From assembly GCA_938015595.1 (NCBI GenBank), contig CALLPI010000006.1, positions 62,001 through 126,000 on the forward strand: a stretch of 64,000 bases of DNA. Reading direction: 5' to 3'. The notes beneath the pieces were generated by a model. That model ran no database searches. It was not told where the DNA came from and was given only the letters and a program-made list of their open reading frames with translations. The stretch comes from an uncultured Saprospiraceae bacterium (GTDB lineage Bacteria > Bacteroidota > Bacteroidia > Chitinophagales > Saprospiraceae). Positions 48,550 through 56,811 of this stretch are shown here, piece after piece. The translations under genes were made by a program, and so were the position numbers. Numbering within the stretch: the first letter of the stretch is position 1; each line of letters begins with the position of its first letter.

Positions 48550-49968
48550 ATGACCCACGCTGAATTTCGCGCCCGCGCACACCAACTAGCCGACTGGATG
48601 GCCGACTACTTTGAGCAAGTGGCTCAATACCCAGTAAAGCCCGCTGTAAAACCCGGCGAGATCAAAGCCCGACTACCCGATGCTGCACCTGCTCAGGGCG
48701 AACCTTTCGAAGCGCTCATGGCTGACTTCGAACGTATTATCTTGCCGGGCATGACCCATTGGCAACACCCACAGTTTTTTGCCTACTTTCCTGCCAGCCG
48801 AAGCGCACCCTCTGTACTGGCCGAAATGCTCACTGCTGCCCTGGGCGCGCAGTGCATGATATGGCAAACCTCGCCCGCCGCCGAAGAACTGGAGGAGCGC
48901 GTCATGGAATGGCTTCGTCAAATGTTGGGCTTACCCGAACACTGGACGGGCGTCATACAAGACACCGCCTCTACTGCCACCCTGGCCGCCCTGCTTACCG
49001 CCCGCGAGAAAGCCACTGACTGGCAAGTACTTCGGCAAGGTTTTTACCAGACCCCCCGGCTGCGGGTATATGCCTCTAACCAGGCACACTCTTCCATACT
49101 CAAAGACGTGCGCTTGGCCGGCTTCGGCGAAGACAACCTCGTGCACATCCCCGTGGATAACAACTATGCCATGATACCCCAAGCTCTGGAGCAAGCCATC
49201 CAGCAAGACCTAGCCAAGGGATACAAGCCGACTTGTGCAGTAGCCTGCCTGGGTACAACCAGTTCTACAGCTATAGACCCACTACAGCCCATCGGCGAAA
49301 TTTGCCGCCGCTACAACGTCTTCCTTCACGTGGATGCTGCCTATGCTGGTACCGCCTTGCTACTACCCGAAATGCGCTGGATGAGTCAGGGTATAGAGCT
49401 AGCCGACAGCTTCGTGTGCAATCCGCACAAGTGGATGTTCACTAACTTTGACTGCACGGCTTACTACGTACGCGACAAACAAGCCCTGCTGCGAACCTTC
49501 AGCATACTGCCCGAATACCTAAAAACCCCTGAAGACCACCTGGTAAATAACTACCGCGACTGGGGCATACCTTTGGGGCGACGCTTCCGAGCGCTTAAGC
49601 TCTGGTTTGTCATTCGCACCTACGGCATAGAGGGACTGCAGCAAAAAATCCGCAACCATATTGCCTGGGGGCAGCGCATGGCGCGCATTATTGATGAAGA
49701 CCCCGACTTTGAACGCATGGCCCCCACACCGCTTAACCTGGTATGCTTTCGATACCATCCCACCGATGTACACGACGAGCCAACCCTTGACCGCCTCAAC
49801 GAAGACCTGCTGCTACGCCTCAACGCTAGCGGGCGCATTTTACTGACGCAAACCCGACTAAACGGCCGCTACGTCATTCGCATGGTGGCTGGCCAAACCG
49901 AAACAACCTGGGAAAACTGGGTACAGGGGTGGGGGGAGTTGAAGCGAGCAGCAGGAAGCAGGCGCTAG
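48550..49968 (+). CDS. PLP-dependent aromatic-L-amino-acid-type decarboxylase
   Basis: The 472-residue protein belongs to the group II pyridoxal-phosphate decarboxylases. The marks are HWQHPQFFAYFPA (about residue 78), a conserved histidine in SNQAHSSI, the HVDAAYAGTALL aspartate that binds the PLP ring, and the Schiff-base lysine in CNPHKWMFTNFDC. The C-terminal LVCFRYHP strand is also typical. Aromatic amino acids such as tryptophan, tyrosine or DOPA are the usual substrates, but specificity is inferred. The ATG at 48550 fits the family start, although the frame opens at 48451. A -7 box and the palindromic repeat copy C lie upstream. Confidence 0.92.
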   Translation: MTHAEFRARAHQLADWMADYFEQVAQYPVKPAVKPGEIKARLPDAAPAQGEPFEALMADFERIILPGMTHWQHPQFFAYFPASRSAPSVLAEMLTAALGAQCMIWQTSPAAEELEERVMEWLRQMLGLPEHWTGVIQDTASTATLAALLTAREKATDWQVLRQGFYQTPRLRVYASNQAHSSILKDVRLAGFGEDNLVHIPVDNNYAMIPQALEQAIQQDLAKGYKPTCAVACLGTTSSTAIDPLQPIGEICRRYNVFLHVDAAYAGTALLLPEMRWMSQGIELADSFVCNPHKWMFTNFDCTAYYVRDKQALLRTFSILPEYLKTPEDHLVNNYRDWGIPLGRRFRALKLWFVIRTYGIEGLQQKIRNHIAWGQRMARIIDEDPDFERMAPTPLNLVCFRYHPTDVHDEPTLDRLNEDLLLRLNASGRILLTQTRLNGRYVIRMVAGQTETTWENWVQGWGELKRAAGSRR

Positions 49969-50193
49969 GCAGTGGCTTTATTACTTGGAGCAGTTGAGCA
50001 AGGGAGCTCAATGCTGGTCTTAGCGTTTCCTTCTTGCAGTCGGGCTTGACCATCAAAGTATTGTGATGTGCGCCAGCGCTTCAGGCCAGCGCTTGCGTTT
50101 GTATAGTTGCACTACCATGCACAGAGGCTAGTTTTTAAGGGCGCAACGTACACTAACTGCGCAACTCGTGGCTTGTCGTCGCGCTCAAGTATG

Positions 50194-50212
50194 TTCGCGC
50201 GAAGAGCGCGAA
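50194..50212. other. 7-bp hairpin after the phosphatase gene
   Basis: TTCGCGC pairs with GCGCGAA around a 5-base loop in the gene-free 274 bases between the decarboxylase and the minus-strand phosphatase stop. It has no T run, so it is a weak terminator at best. The same gap holds a 10-bp direct repeat GCCAGCGCTT near 50081-50103. Confidence 0.4.
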
Positions 50213-50242
50213 GGCTGTCCTTTCCACTGCCCACCGGTGCCA

Positions 50243-50701
50243 CTATGTGGTATGCGCTTCTACTACCTTCTCGCAGGCCTCGTCGAGCATTTGAAACACG
50301 GGCTCAAAGCCGTTGTCATTCCAGTAGGGGTCGGGAACGCTCTGATTTTGATCAGGGTGCAAGTAGTTGAGAATCATTTGCACTTTGGCTTCGTCAGCAC
50401 TGTACTGGCGGGCCATTTGGAGTACGTGGTTGTGGTTGTTAGCGTCCATGGTGAGTATGAGGTCGAAGTTGCGCAGATCAGCGGGCTGTATTTGCCGGGC
50501 GCGCTGGTAGCTGATGTCAATACCGTGTTGCCGCGCTACCTTAATGGCGCGCTTGTCAGGTTTTTCTCCGGTATGCCAACTACCGGTGCCGGCAGAGTCT
50601 ACCTGCCAGGGAAGGCCTTTTTTCTGGATTTTGTCTTTGAGAATACCTTCTGCGAGCGGAGAGCGGCAGATATTGCCAAGGCATACCATAAGAATTTTCA
50701 T
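50243..50701 (-). CDS. Low-molecular-weight protein-tyrosine phosphatase
   Basis: The 152-residue protein has the CX5R signature CLGNICRS (Cys7 to Arg13) right at the start, the family DSAGTGSWHTGEKPD segment, and the general acid aspartate in VPDPYWNDNGFEPVF. It removes phosphate from phosphotyrosine proteins or, in some relatives, from phosphoarginine; the real substrate cannot be read. The ATG at 50701 gives the usual length. The frame opens upstream for 42 codons with no family match. It diverges from trkA. Confidence 0.93.
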   Translation of the reverse strand: MKILMVCLGNICRSPLAEGILKDKIQKKGLPWQVDSAGTGSWHTGEKPDKRAIKVARQHGIDISYQRARQIQPADLRNFDLILTMDANNHNHVLQMARQYSADEAKVQMILNYLHPDQNQSVPDPYWNDNGFEPVFQMLDEACEKVVEAHTT

Positions 50702-50848
50702 ACCAGCGTTAGATTTTTGCTGTAAAGGACGCGATATTTGCAGCCTGAAACGGGTATTCATTTTACTTGAGCGTAGCAACAACTGCTCGGTCAGAATTGT
50801 TGGCACGCCGGTAGAAAGTAATACCACTTGAAGTAAACATTATTTTCC

Positions 50849-52189
50849 ATGAAAATCGTGATTGCCGGAGCAGGCGACGTGGGCTTCCACCTGGCCGAAC
50901 TGCTGGCATACGAGGACAAAGACATCGTCCTCATTGACACGGACCAAGACGTACTAGACTACGCCTCTACTCATCTTGACGTGCTGACCATCAAAGGAGA
51001 CTCCGGCTCGCCTACGGTGCTGGAGCGTGCAGATGTAGAGCGCGCCAATCTTTTTCTGGCCGTTACCACTTCGGAGAAAACCAACTTGATGTCAGCCATT
51101 TTGGCCAAAAAACTAGGCGCCCGCCAGACCATAGCGCGCGTCAATAGCGTGGAATACCTCTCGGAGGAGAACAAGGAAATGTTCCGAGAGTTGGGTATTG
51201 ACACCCTCATCTCTCCGCAGGAACTGGCCGCCGCTGAGATCACTCGTCTGGTGCAGCAGTGCTCGTTCACCGACATCTTCGAGTTTGAAAACGGCAAGAT
51301 CGCCCTGGCCGGCATCACGCTTGAGGAAGGCTCGCGCTTGGTCAACGTGCCGCTGAGCAACTTCAAGCAATTTTGCACCGTGGACAACGTGCGCCCCATT
51401 GCCGTGCTACGCGGGCACCAAACCATCATTCCGCATGGTGATACGGTACTGCGCCGAGGCGACCATGTCTATTTCATTACCAAGCGCGCCAATATTAACG
51501 AGCTCAACGAACTCGTAGGCAAACGCAAGGTGAAGCTCAAAAACGTGATGATTATAGGCGGCACATCCTTGGCTTTGGCCACCGCTAAACGCCTGGAAAA
51601 CGACTATAACGTCACCTTGATTGAAAAGGACAAGGACGTGTGCAAGGAACTGGCCGACACCCTCAAGAACACGCTCATCATTCATGGCGACCCTAGCAAC
51701 ATCAACCTCATGGAGGAAGAAGGCCTCAGCCGAATGGATGCCTTCATAGCCCTAACCCCCAACTCGGAGACCAACATCATTGCCAGCCTCACGGCCAAGA
51801 ACTTCGGTGTGTACAAAACCATTGCTCAAGTAGAAAACAAGGAATACACCCACATCTCGCAAAACATAGGAGTGGATACGCTCATTAACAAAAAACTCAT
51901 TGCTGCCAACAACATCTTCCGCTTTGTACGCAAGGGGCGTATCGAAGCCATTACCAGCCTGCATGGTGTGGATGCCGAGGTCATCGAGTTTGTTGTCACC
52001 AAGTCTAATCAACTGACTCGCAAGAATCTGCGCGAACTACACTTCCCCCAGACGGCGCTCATCGGCGGGGTGATACGCGGCGAAGAAAGCCTAATTCCCA
52101 ACGGAGATTTTCGCTTGGAAATCAACGATAGGGTTATCGTATTTGCCATGCCGGAAGCCATCGCAAAGGTGGAGCAACTGTTTCGCTAA
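50849..52189 (+). CDS. trkA: Trk potassium uptake regulatory subunit TrkA
   Basis: TrkA is the cytoplasmic, nucleotide-binding part of a Trk potassium channel. The 446-residue protein has two RCK units. The first Rossmann fold is KIVIAGAGDVGFHLAELL (residues 2-19), ending in LIDTD. The second starts NVMIIGGTSLALATAKRL near residue 231 and ends LIEKD; its glycine motif is altered to GGTSLA. Each is followed by an RCK-C domain. This gating subunit binds NAD(H) or ATP. It lies 14 bases before trkH, and the pair forms one potassium uptake operon. Confidence 0.95.
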   Translation: MKIVIAGAGDVGFHLAELLAYEDKDIVLIDTDQDVLDYASTHLDVLTIKGDSGSPTVLERADVERANLFLAVTTSEKTNLMSAILAKKLGARQTIARVNSVEYLSEENKEMFRELGIDTLISPQELAAAEITRLVQQCSFTDIFEFENGKIALAGITLEEGSRLVNVPLSNFKQFCTVDNVRPIAVLRGHQTIIPHGDTVLRRGDHVYFITKRANINELNELVGKRKVKLKNVMIIGGTSLALATAKRLENDYNVTLIEKDKDVCKELADTLKNTLIIHGDPSNINLMEEEGLSRMDAFIALTPNSETNIIASLTAKNFGVYKTIAQVENKEYTHISQNIGVDTLINKKLIAANNIFRFVRKGRIEAITSLHGVDAEVIEFVVTKSNQLTRKNLRELHFPQTALIGGVIRGEESLIPNGDFRLEINDRVIVFAMPEAIAKVEQLFR

Positions 52190-52203
52190 AGCCTGTGGGG
52201 GGT

Positions 52204-53658
52204 ATGATCAATTTCAGGCCAATCATCCGCTTCAACGGCATTTTGCTGCTCATCATTAGCGCTTTCATGCTTACGGCGCTACCGGTGTCGTGGTATCATG
52301 GGGGAGAAGATTTTGCTCCATTATGCTGGTCGGCGTTGTGCTGTATGGGCGCTGGGTTGCCAGGGTGGCTTTTGTTGCGTGGCAAGAGCGGCGGGCAAAT
52401 TGGCAAGCGCGAGGGGTATTTGATTGTAGCCTTGGGTTGGTTTGTCATGGCGGCGTTCGGCATGTTGCCTTATCTGTTCAGCGGCGTATTGCCAGCCTGG
52501 CACGACGCTTTTTTTGAAACAGCTTCGGGGATCACCACCACTGGTGCCAGTGTACTGACCAATATTGAATCGGTACCTGCAGGCTTGCTGTACTGGCGTA
52601 GCCTTACCCAGTGGATCGGCGGTATGGGCATCATCGTGCTTACAGTAGCCCTGATGCCCCTGTTAGGTATTGGCGGTATTGAGCTGTTCGTGGCCGAAGC
52701 CCCTGGCCCTACCTCCGACAAGGTGCATCCGCGTATCCGGGAAACAGCCAAGCGCTTGTGGCTCATCTATGTGGGGCTTACCGTGCTGTTGGCAGTACTG
52801 CTCTGGGCTGGCGGCATGAGCGGATTTGATGCCGTCAACCATGCGCTGACCACCATGGCCACCGGCGGCTTCTCGACCAAGAATGCGAGTATGGCGCATT
52901 TTAACAGCCCGTTTTTGCAGTATGTGGTTATTGTTTTTATGATTGCTGCTGGCACGAACTTCACCATACATTACTACCTGCTAAAGCGGCGCTTCAGCAA
53001 CATGTGGCGCAACGAAGAGTTCAGGACGTTTCTCATCATGCTGGCCTCTTTGACGGCAGTGGTCAGCCTGGCCTTGTTGCTAAACAAGGGCTACCCCTGG
53101 GAGAGGGCTTTTCGGGAGGGTTTTTTCCAGGTGGTGTCTATCGTTACTACCACTGGATTTGTATCGGCAGACTACGCGCAGTGGGGTTCGGGCGTGGTCA
53201 TGCTGCTTTTTTTGTGCCTGTTCTTGGGCGGGTGTGCTGGCTCTACGGCAGGTGGTATCAAAATTATACGGCACTTGGTGTTTATCAAAAATTCTTACCT
53301 GGAGTTCAAGCGCATTCTGCACCCCAGGGCTATCGTGCCGCTTAAAATCAGCGGCGAAGTAGTAGCGCCTAGGGTTATGACGCACATTATTATTTTCCTT
53401 TTGTTGTATTTGTTGCTTACTTTGCTGGGCAGTTTGGCGCTGTCTATCATGGGCATTGATTTTGCTACGGCCATTGGCGCTACGGCCACCTCGGTGGGCA
53501 ATGTAGGACCGGCTATTGGCAAGGTAGGCCCCACTGACAACTTTGCCTGGATGCCGCCAGCGGCTAAGTGGGTGCTTTCAGTGCTCATGATTATGGGGCG
53601 GCTAGAGATATTCACTATTGTGGTGCTGCTCACGCCGTTCTTTTGGAAATCAAACTGA
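52204..53658 (+). CDS. trkH: Trk/Ktr potassium transporter membrane subunit
   Basis: TrkH is the membrane channel-like subunit that imports potassium. The 484-residue protein has about ten to twelve membrane helices and four pore-loop motifs in order: ASGITTTGASVL, TTMATGGFSTKN, SIVTTTGFVSAD and TATSVGNVGPAIG, which form the selectivity filter. The gene starts 14 bases after trkA. The ATG at 52204 is used, although a GTG at 52195 would also be in frame. The next gene starts 75 bases downstream and is not an obvious partner. Confidence 0.94.
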   Translation: MINFRPIIRFNGILLLIISAFMLTALPVSWYHGGEDFAPLCWSALCCMGAGLPGWLLLRGKSGGQIGKREGYLIVALGWFVMAAFGMLPYLFSGVLPAWHDAFFETASGITTTGASVLTNIESVPAGLLYWRSLTQWIGGMGIIVLTVALMPLLGIGGIELFVAEAPGPTSDKVHPRIRETAKRLWLIYVGLTVLLAVLLWAGGMSGFDAVNHALTTMATGGFSTKNASMAHFNSPFLQYVVIVFMIAAGTNFTIHYYLLKRRFSNMWRNEEFRTFLIMLASLTAVVSLALLLNKGYPWERAFREGFFQVVSIVTTTGFVSADYAQWGSGVVMLLFLCLFLGGCAGSTAGGIKIIRHLVFIKNSYLEFKRILHPRAIVPLKISGEVVAPRVMTHIIIFLLLYLLLTLLGSLALSIMGIDFATAIGATATSVGNVGPAIGKVGPTDNFAWMPPAAKWVLSVLMIMGRLEIFTIVVLLTPFFWKSN

Positions 53659-53733
53659 GCGCTACATATTTGTGATTTAATAAATGAACCGTCAAGGCGT
53701 TCAAGCCAGTCAAAAAAACGTAAAATACCCAAC

Positions 53734-54507
53734 ATGGATACACCCATCCGTACCATGGCCGAAATGGCCGCTGCTGGCCAAGCGCCAGAAATTCTCTTTT
53801 GGGTAGGCTGCGCCGGCAGCTACGACGCTCGCGCCCAAAAGGTGACGCGGGCTTTTGCCGAAATCCTGCATCGGGCGAGTATTTCCTTCGCCATTTTGGG
53901 CAATGAAGAGCGCTGCACCGGCGACCCCGCCCGCCGAGCTGGCAACGAGTTTCTCTTTCAGATGCTGGCACTGCAAAATGTAGAAACACTGAACATGTAC
54001 AGCGTCAAAAAAATAGTGACAGCCTGCCCACACTGCTTCAATACCCTCAAAAACGAATATCCTGCACTAGGAGGCCATTACGAGGTAATACACCACACCC
54101 AGCTGCTGCAACAGCTCATCCAGGAGGGTCGCATCAAGATCAAGGAAGGCGGCGCACTTAAGGGCAAGTGCATTACCTATCATGACTCCTGCTATCTCGG
54201 GCGCGTCAATGGGGTGTATGAAGCGCCGCGTGCTGTGCTGGAAGCCCTGGATGCCAACCTGGCAGAGATGAAGCGCTCGCGTAGCAACGGCCTGTGCTGC
54301 GGCGCTGGCGGCGCGCAGATGTTCAAGGAAGACGAGCCAGGGCGCACACGCATCAACATAGAGCGCACTGAAGAAGCTCTTGCCACTGGCGCTACTGTCA
54401 TTGCTGTAAACTGCCCCTTCTGCCTCACCATGATGAGCGACGGCGTCAAAGCCAAAGACAAGCAAGACGAAGTGATGGTATATGACCTGAGCGAGTTGAT
54501 CCTGTGA
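53734..54507 (+). CDS. CCG-domain (HdrB/LldE-like) iron-sulfur protein
   Basis: The 257-residue protein has two cysteine-rich CCG domains. The first starts ILFWVGCAGSYDARA, with later cysteines in EERCTGDPAR and TACPHCFNTLKNEYP. The second has ITYHDSCYLGRVNGVYEAPR, LCCGAGGAQMF and VNCPFCLTMM. Such domains bind an iron-sulfur cluster in heterodisulfide reductase subunit B, glycolate oxidase GlcF and lactate utilisation LldE. The usual partner with a ferredoxin domain does not adjoin it here, so its redox partner is unknown. It stands 75 bases after trkH. Confidence 0.88.
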   Translation: MDTPIRTMAEMAAAGQAPEILFWVGCAGSYDARAQKVTRAFAEILHRASISFAILGNEERCTGDPARRAGNEFLFQMLALQNVETLNMYSVKKIVTACPHCFNTLKNEYPALGGHYEVIHHTQLLQQLIQEGRIKIKEGGALKGKCITYHDSCYLGRVNGVYEAPRAVLEALDANLAEMKRSRSNGLCCGAGGAQMFKEDEPGRTRINIERTEEALATGATVIAVNCPFCLTMMSDGVKAKDKQDEVMVYDLSELIL

Positions 54508-54567
54508 GCGCGGGCGTTCGTCGCCGCTACCGCCCAGCTAATTAACATCTCATTTGCAAAACAGTAC

Positions 54568-54599
54568 TTGCGCATTCTACAAAGTGTGGTTTATCTTTG
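54568..54599 (+). promoter_or_regulatory. Promoter of the small secreted protein gene
   Basis: TTG at 54568-54570, a 21-base spacer and TATCTTTG at 54592-54599 match the Bacteroidota promoter. The first usable start codon after it is the GTG at 54630. Confidence 0.65.
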
Positions 54600-54629
54600 T
54601 GGCCGTTTGGTAGTCAATCAACTGTACCA

Positions 54630-55013
54630 GTGGAAAAATTGCTGCATTGGTTTTTGTTGTTCGCCTTGGTTTCGTTTTTTGAGACCAACCACTGCGCTAT
54701 ACCTCTCCCCCAGGCCGACAATTACCCTCTGGACACCGAGGAAATAGAAAAAGCTTGCTGCCTTGAACTGGAGGAGACGAGCAAGCTATTGGAAGGCTTC
54801 CAGACGCGTCTCTGCTCCGGCGGCAATTCACCGGCTTTCCAGGGCGGTCTGCCCCATTCGAGCTGTGGGCTGTCTGGGCGCACCTACCTTTTGTCGTTGT
54901 ACGAGCGGCAATATACTGGCGCCAAAAGCTATGCTGCTCGCAAGCGGCAAAAACTCGGTAAACTACCCCTGTATATTCTCTACTGCGACCTCAAGGGATT
55001 TCTGCCTGCCTAA
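54630..55013 (+). CDS. Small cysteine-containing secreted protein, unknown function
   Basis: The 127-residue product begins at a GTG with a clear signal peptide (EKLLHWFLLFALVSFFE, residues 2-18). The mature part has six cysteines among charged residues (two in EIEKACCLELEE) and ends with a KLPLYILYCDLKGF strand. No family is recognised. The in-frame start at 54597 would lie within the promoter at 54568-54599, so the GTG at 54630 is favoured. It stands between the iron-sulfur protein and the SulP operon. Confidence 0.6.
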   Translation: MEKLLHWFLLFALVSFFETNHCAIPLPQADNYPLDTEEIEKACCLELEETSKLLEGFQTRLCSGGNSPAFQGGLPHSSCGLSGRTYLLSLYERQYTGAKSYAARKRQKLGKLPLYILYCDLKGFLPA

Positions 55014-55044
55014 GTCCGCTTCTCCGGTGGCAAGGGGCTGATAA

Positions 55045-55111
55045 CCAGGCTTTTTGAACAGCCTGGATGACTGCCCTGCGCGCCTGCGCCGCAGCCTGCA
55101 TGGCTGCGCGC
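55045..55111. other. Two hairpins upstream of the sulP gene
   Basis: CCAGGCT (55045-55051) pairs with AGCCTGG (55060-55066). A second, stronger stem CGCAGCC (55090-55096) pairs with GGCTGCG (55102-55108) around TGCAT, inside GC-rich sequence. Neither has a T run. They may end the secreted-protein transcript or form part of the sulP leader. Confidence 0.45.
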
Positions 55112-55165
55112 TGCAAGCTGTGTTGAGTTGTATTTTTTCAAAGGTGCACTTTATTAAAATTTTTG

Positions 55166-56782
55166 ATGGCTATGGAAAAGCCTTCTCAAAACCAGCCTAT
55201 ACTCACCGATGGTTGGGCAGGGCTCAAAGCACATGGCATAACAGACGCTATATCGGGATTCATTGTATTTCTATTGGCATTGCCGCTGAGCCTGGGTATT
55301 GCCAAGGCTTCCGATTTTCCGCCTATTACGGGTTTGCTCACAGCCATCATTGGCGGCATCGTGGTCAGTTTCCTGGCGGGGTCCAGGCTTACCATCAAGG
55401 GGCCGGCTGCCGGGTTGATCGTGATTGTGGCCGGGGCAGTGGCCGATTTTGGCGGAGGCGAAACCGGGTGGAAACTCGCCCTGGGCGCCATCGTAGCAGC
55501 CGGCGTGATGCAGCTATTGTTTGGCGTATTCAAACTGGGCAAACTAGCAGACGTTTTTCCGCTTTCAGCCATACACGGTATGTTGGCAGCCATAGGCATC
55601 ATCATCATAGCCAAGCAAATACCTGTTTTGCTGGACATTGATCCCACCCTAACCAAGGGCAAAGAACCGCTGGAACTCATCCGCGATATCCCCATGTTCC
55701 TTACCAGGCTTGACCCCAAGGCTACGCTGATTGGGGTTATCAGTTTGTGGGTCATGATGAGTTGGCATCAAAATCGCAGCAAGTTTTTAAAGTTGATTCC
55801 GGCGCCACTGGTTGTGCTGCTGATTGCTGTGCCGGCGCAGGTACTCATGGATTTTCAGCACACTGAGCCTACCTACGCGCTGGTGCATATTGGCAACCTG
55901 TTGGAGGTAGTGAAAATAAACGTGAGTTTTGCCGGAGTGGCGCAACTGGGCATGTTCGTCAAGTACGTGATCATGTTTGCGCTAGTGGGCACGCTGGAAT
56001 CCTTACTTACGGTGAAAGCCATTGACATGATGGACCCCTACAAGCGCAAATCTAATGCCAACCAGGATCTCATTGCTATTGGCATAGGCAATGTGCTGGC
56101 TGGCATCCTGGGCGGGCTGCCCATGATTTCGGAGGTAGCGCGTAGCTCCAACAATGTGAACAACGGCGCTAAAACCCGTTGGGCCAACTTCTTCCACGGT
56201 TTTTTCATCCTGGTGTTTGTGTTGTTTGCCTCTCATCTCATCGAAATGATTCCCAACACTGCCCTGGCGGCCATGCTCATCACGGTGGGTATCAAGTTGG
56301 CGCATCCCAAGGAGTTTGTCCACATGTTTCGTATCGGCACAGAGCAGTTGGCCATCTTCCTGACCACCATTTTCTTTACGCTGTATGAAGACTTGCTGGT
56401 GGGCATTGCAGCCGGTATGTTGCTCAAGATCGTTATTCACCTGGTGAATGGCGCGCCCTGGAAAAACCTGTTCAAAGCGCCGGTCAGTGTATCTTTCGAC
56501 AACGGTCATTACCTGGTGGAGATAAGCCAGGCTGCCGTGTTTACCAACTGGATAGGTATCAAAAGCCAGTTGGAATCCATTCCTCAAGGCATGGAAGTAA
56601 CGATTGACCTGTCGAAAACCCAACTGGTGGACCACTCCGTGATAGAAAATCTGCACCATTTTGAACACGATTACATGACATCTGGTGGGCGCGTCTTCAT
56701 CCAGGGGTTGGATAACCACAAGCCGCTTTCTCCGCACAAACTCGCCGCGCATAAAAAAGCCAAAAATGGCATACATGGATAA
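55166..56782 (+). CDS. SulP-family anion transporter with STAS domain
   Basis: The 538-residue protein has the SLC26/SulP layout. Helix 1 begins with ITDAISGFIVFLLALPLSLGIA. SFLAGSRLTIKGPAAGLIVIVAGA (helix 3, about residues 72-95) shows the family's substrate region. Ten or more further membrane helices follow, and a C-terminal STAS domain contains VTIDLSKTQLVDHSVIENL (about 475-495). Members carry sulfate, bicarbonate or other anions. Its place 29 bases before dabA suggests bicarbonate (inference). The ATG at 55166 or at 55172 could start it; the difference is two residues. Two hairpins lie upstream. Confidence 0.9.
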   Translation: MAMEKPSQNQPILTDGWAGLKAHGITDAISGFIVFLLALPLSLGIAKASDFPPITGLLTAIIGGIVVSFLAGSRLTIKGPAAGLIVIVAGAVADFGGGETGWKLALGAIVAAGVMQLLFGVFKLGKLADVFPLSAIHGMLAAIGIIIIAKQIPVLLDIDPTLTKGKEPLELIRDIPMFLTRLDPKATLIGVISLWVMMSWHQNRSKFLKLIPAPLVVLLIAVPAQVLMDFQHTEPTYALVHIGNLLEVVKINVSFAGVAQLGMFVKYVIMFALVGTLESLLTVKAIDMMDPYKRKSNANQDLIAIGIGNVLAGILGGLPMISEVARSSNNVNNGAKTRWANFFHGFFILVFVLFASHLIEMIPNTALAAMLITVGIKLAHPKEFVHMFRIGTEQLAIFLTTIFFTLYEDLLVGIAAGMLLKIVIHLVNGAPWKNLFKAPVSVSFDNGHYLVEISQAAVFTNWIGIKSQLESIPQGMEVTIDLSKTQLVDHSVIENLHHFEHDYMTSGGRVFIQGLDNHKPLSPHKLAAHKKAKNGIHG

Positions 56783-56811
56783 TTTCGCAGAACCGAAACT
56801 AAACTAAAGCT

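Noticed and set aside
50081-50103. A 10-bp direct repeat GCCAGCGCTT as a mobile-element footprint
   Set aside because: No transposase, terminal inverted repeats or interrupted gene is present there.
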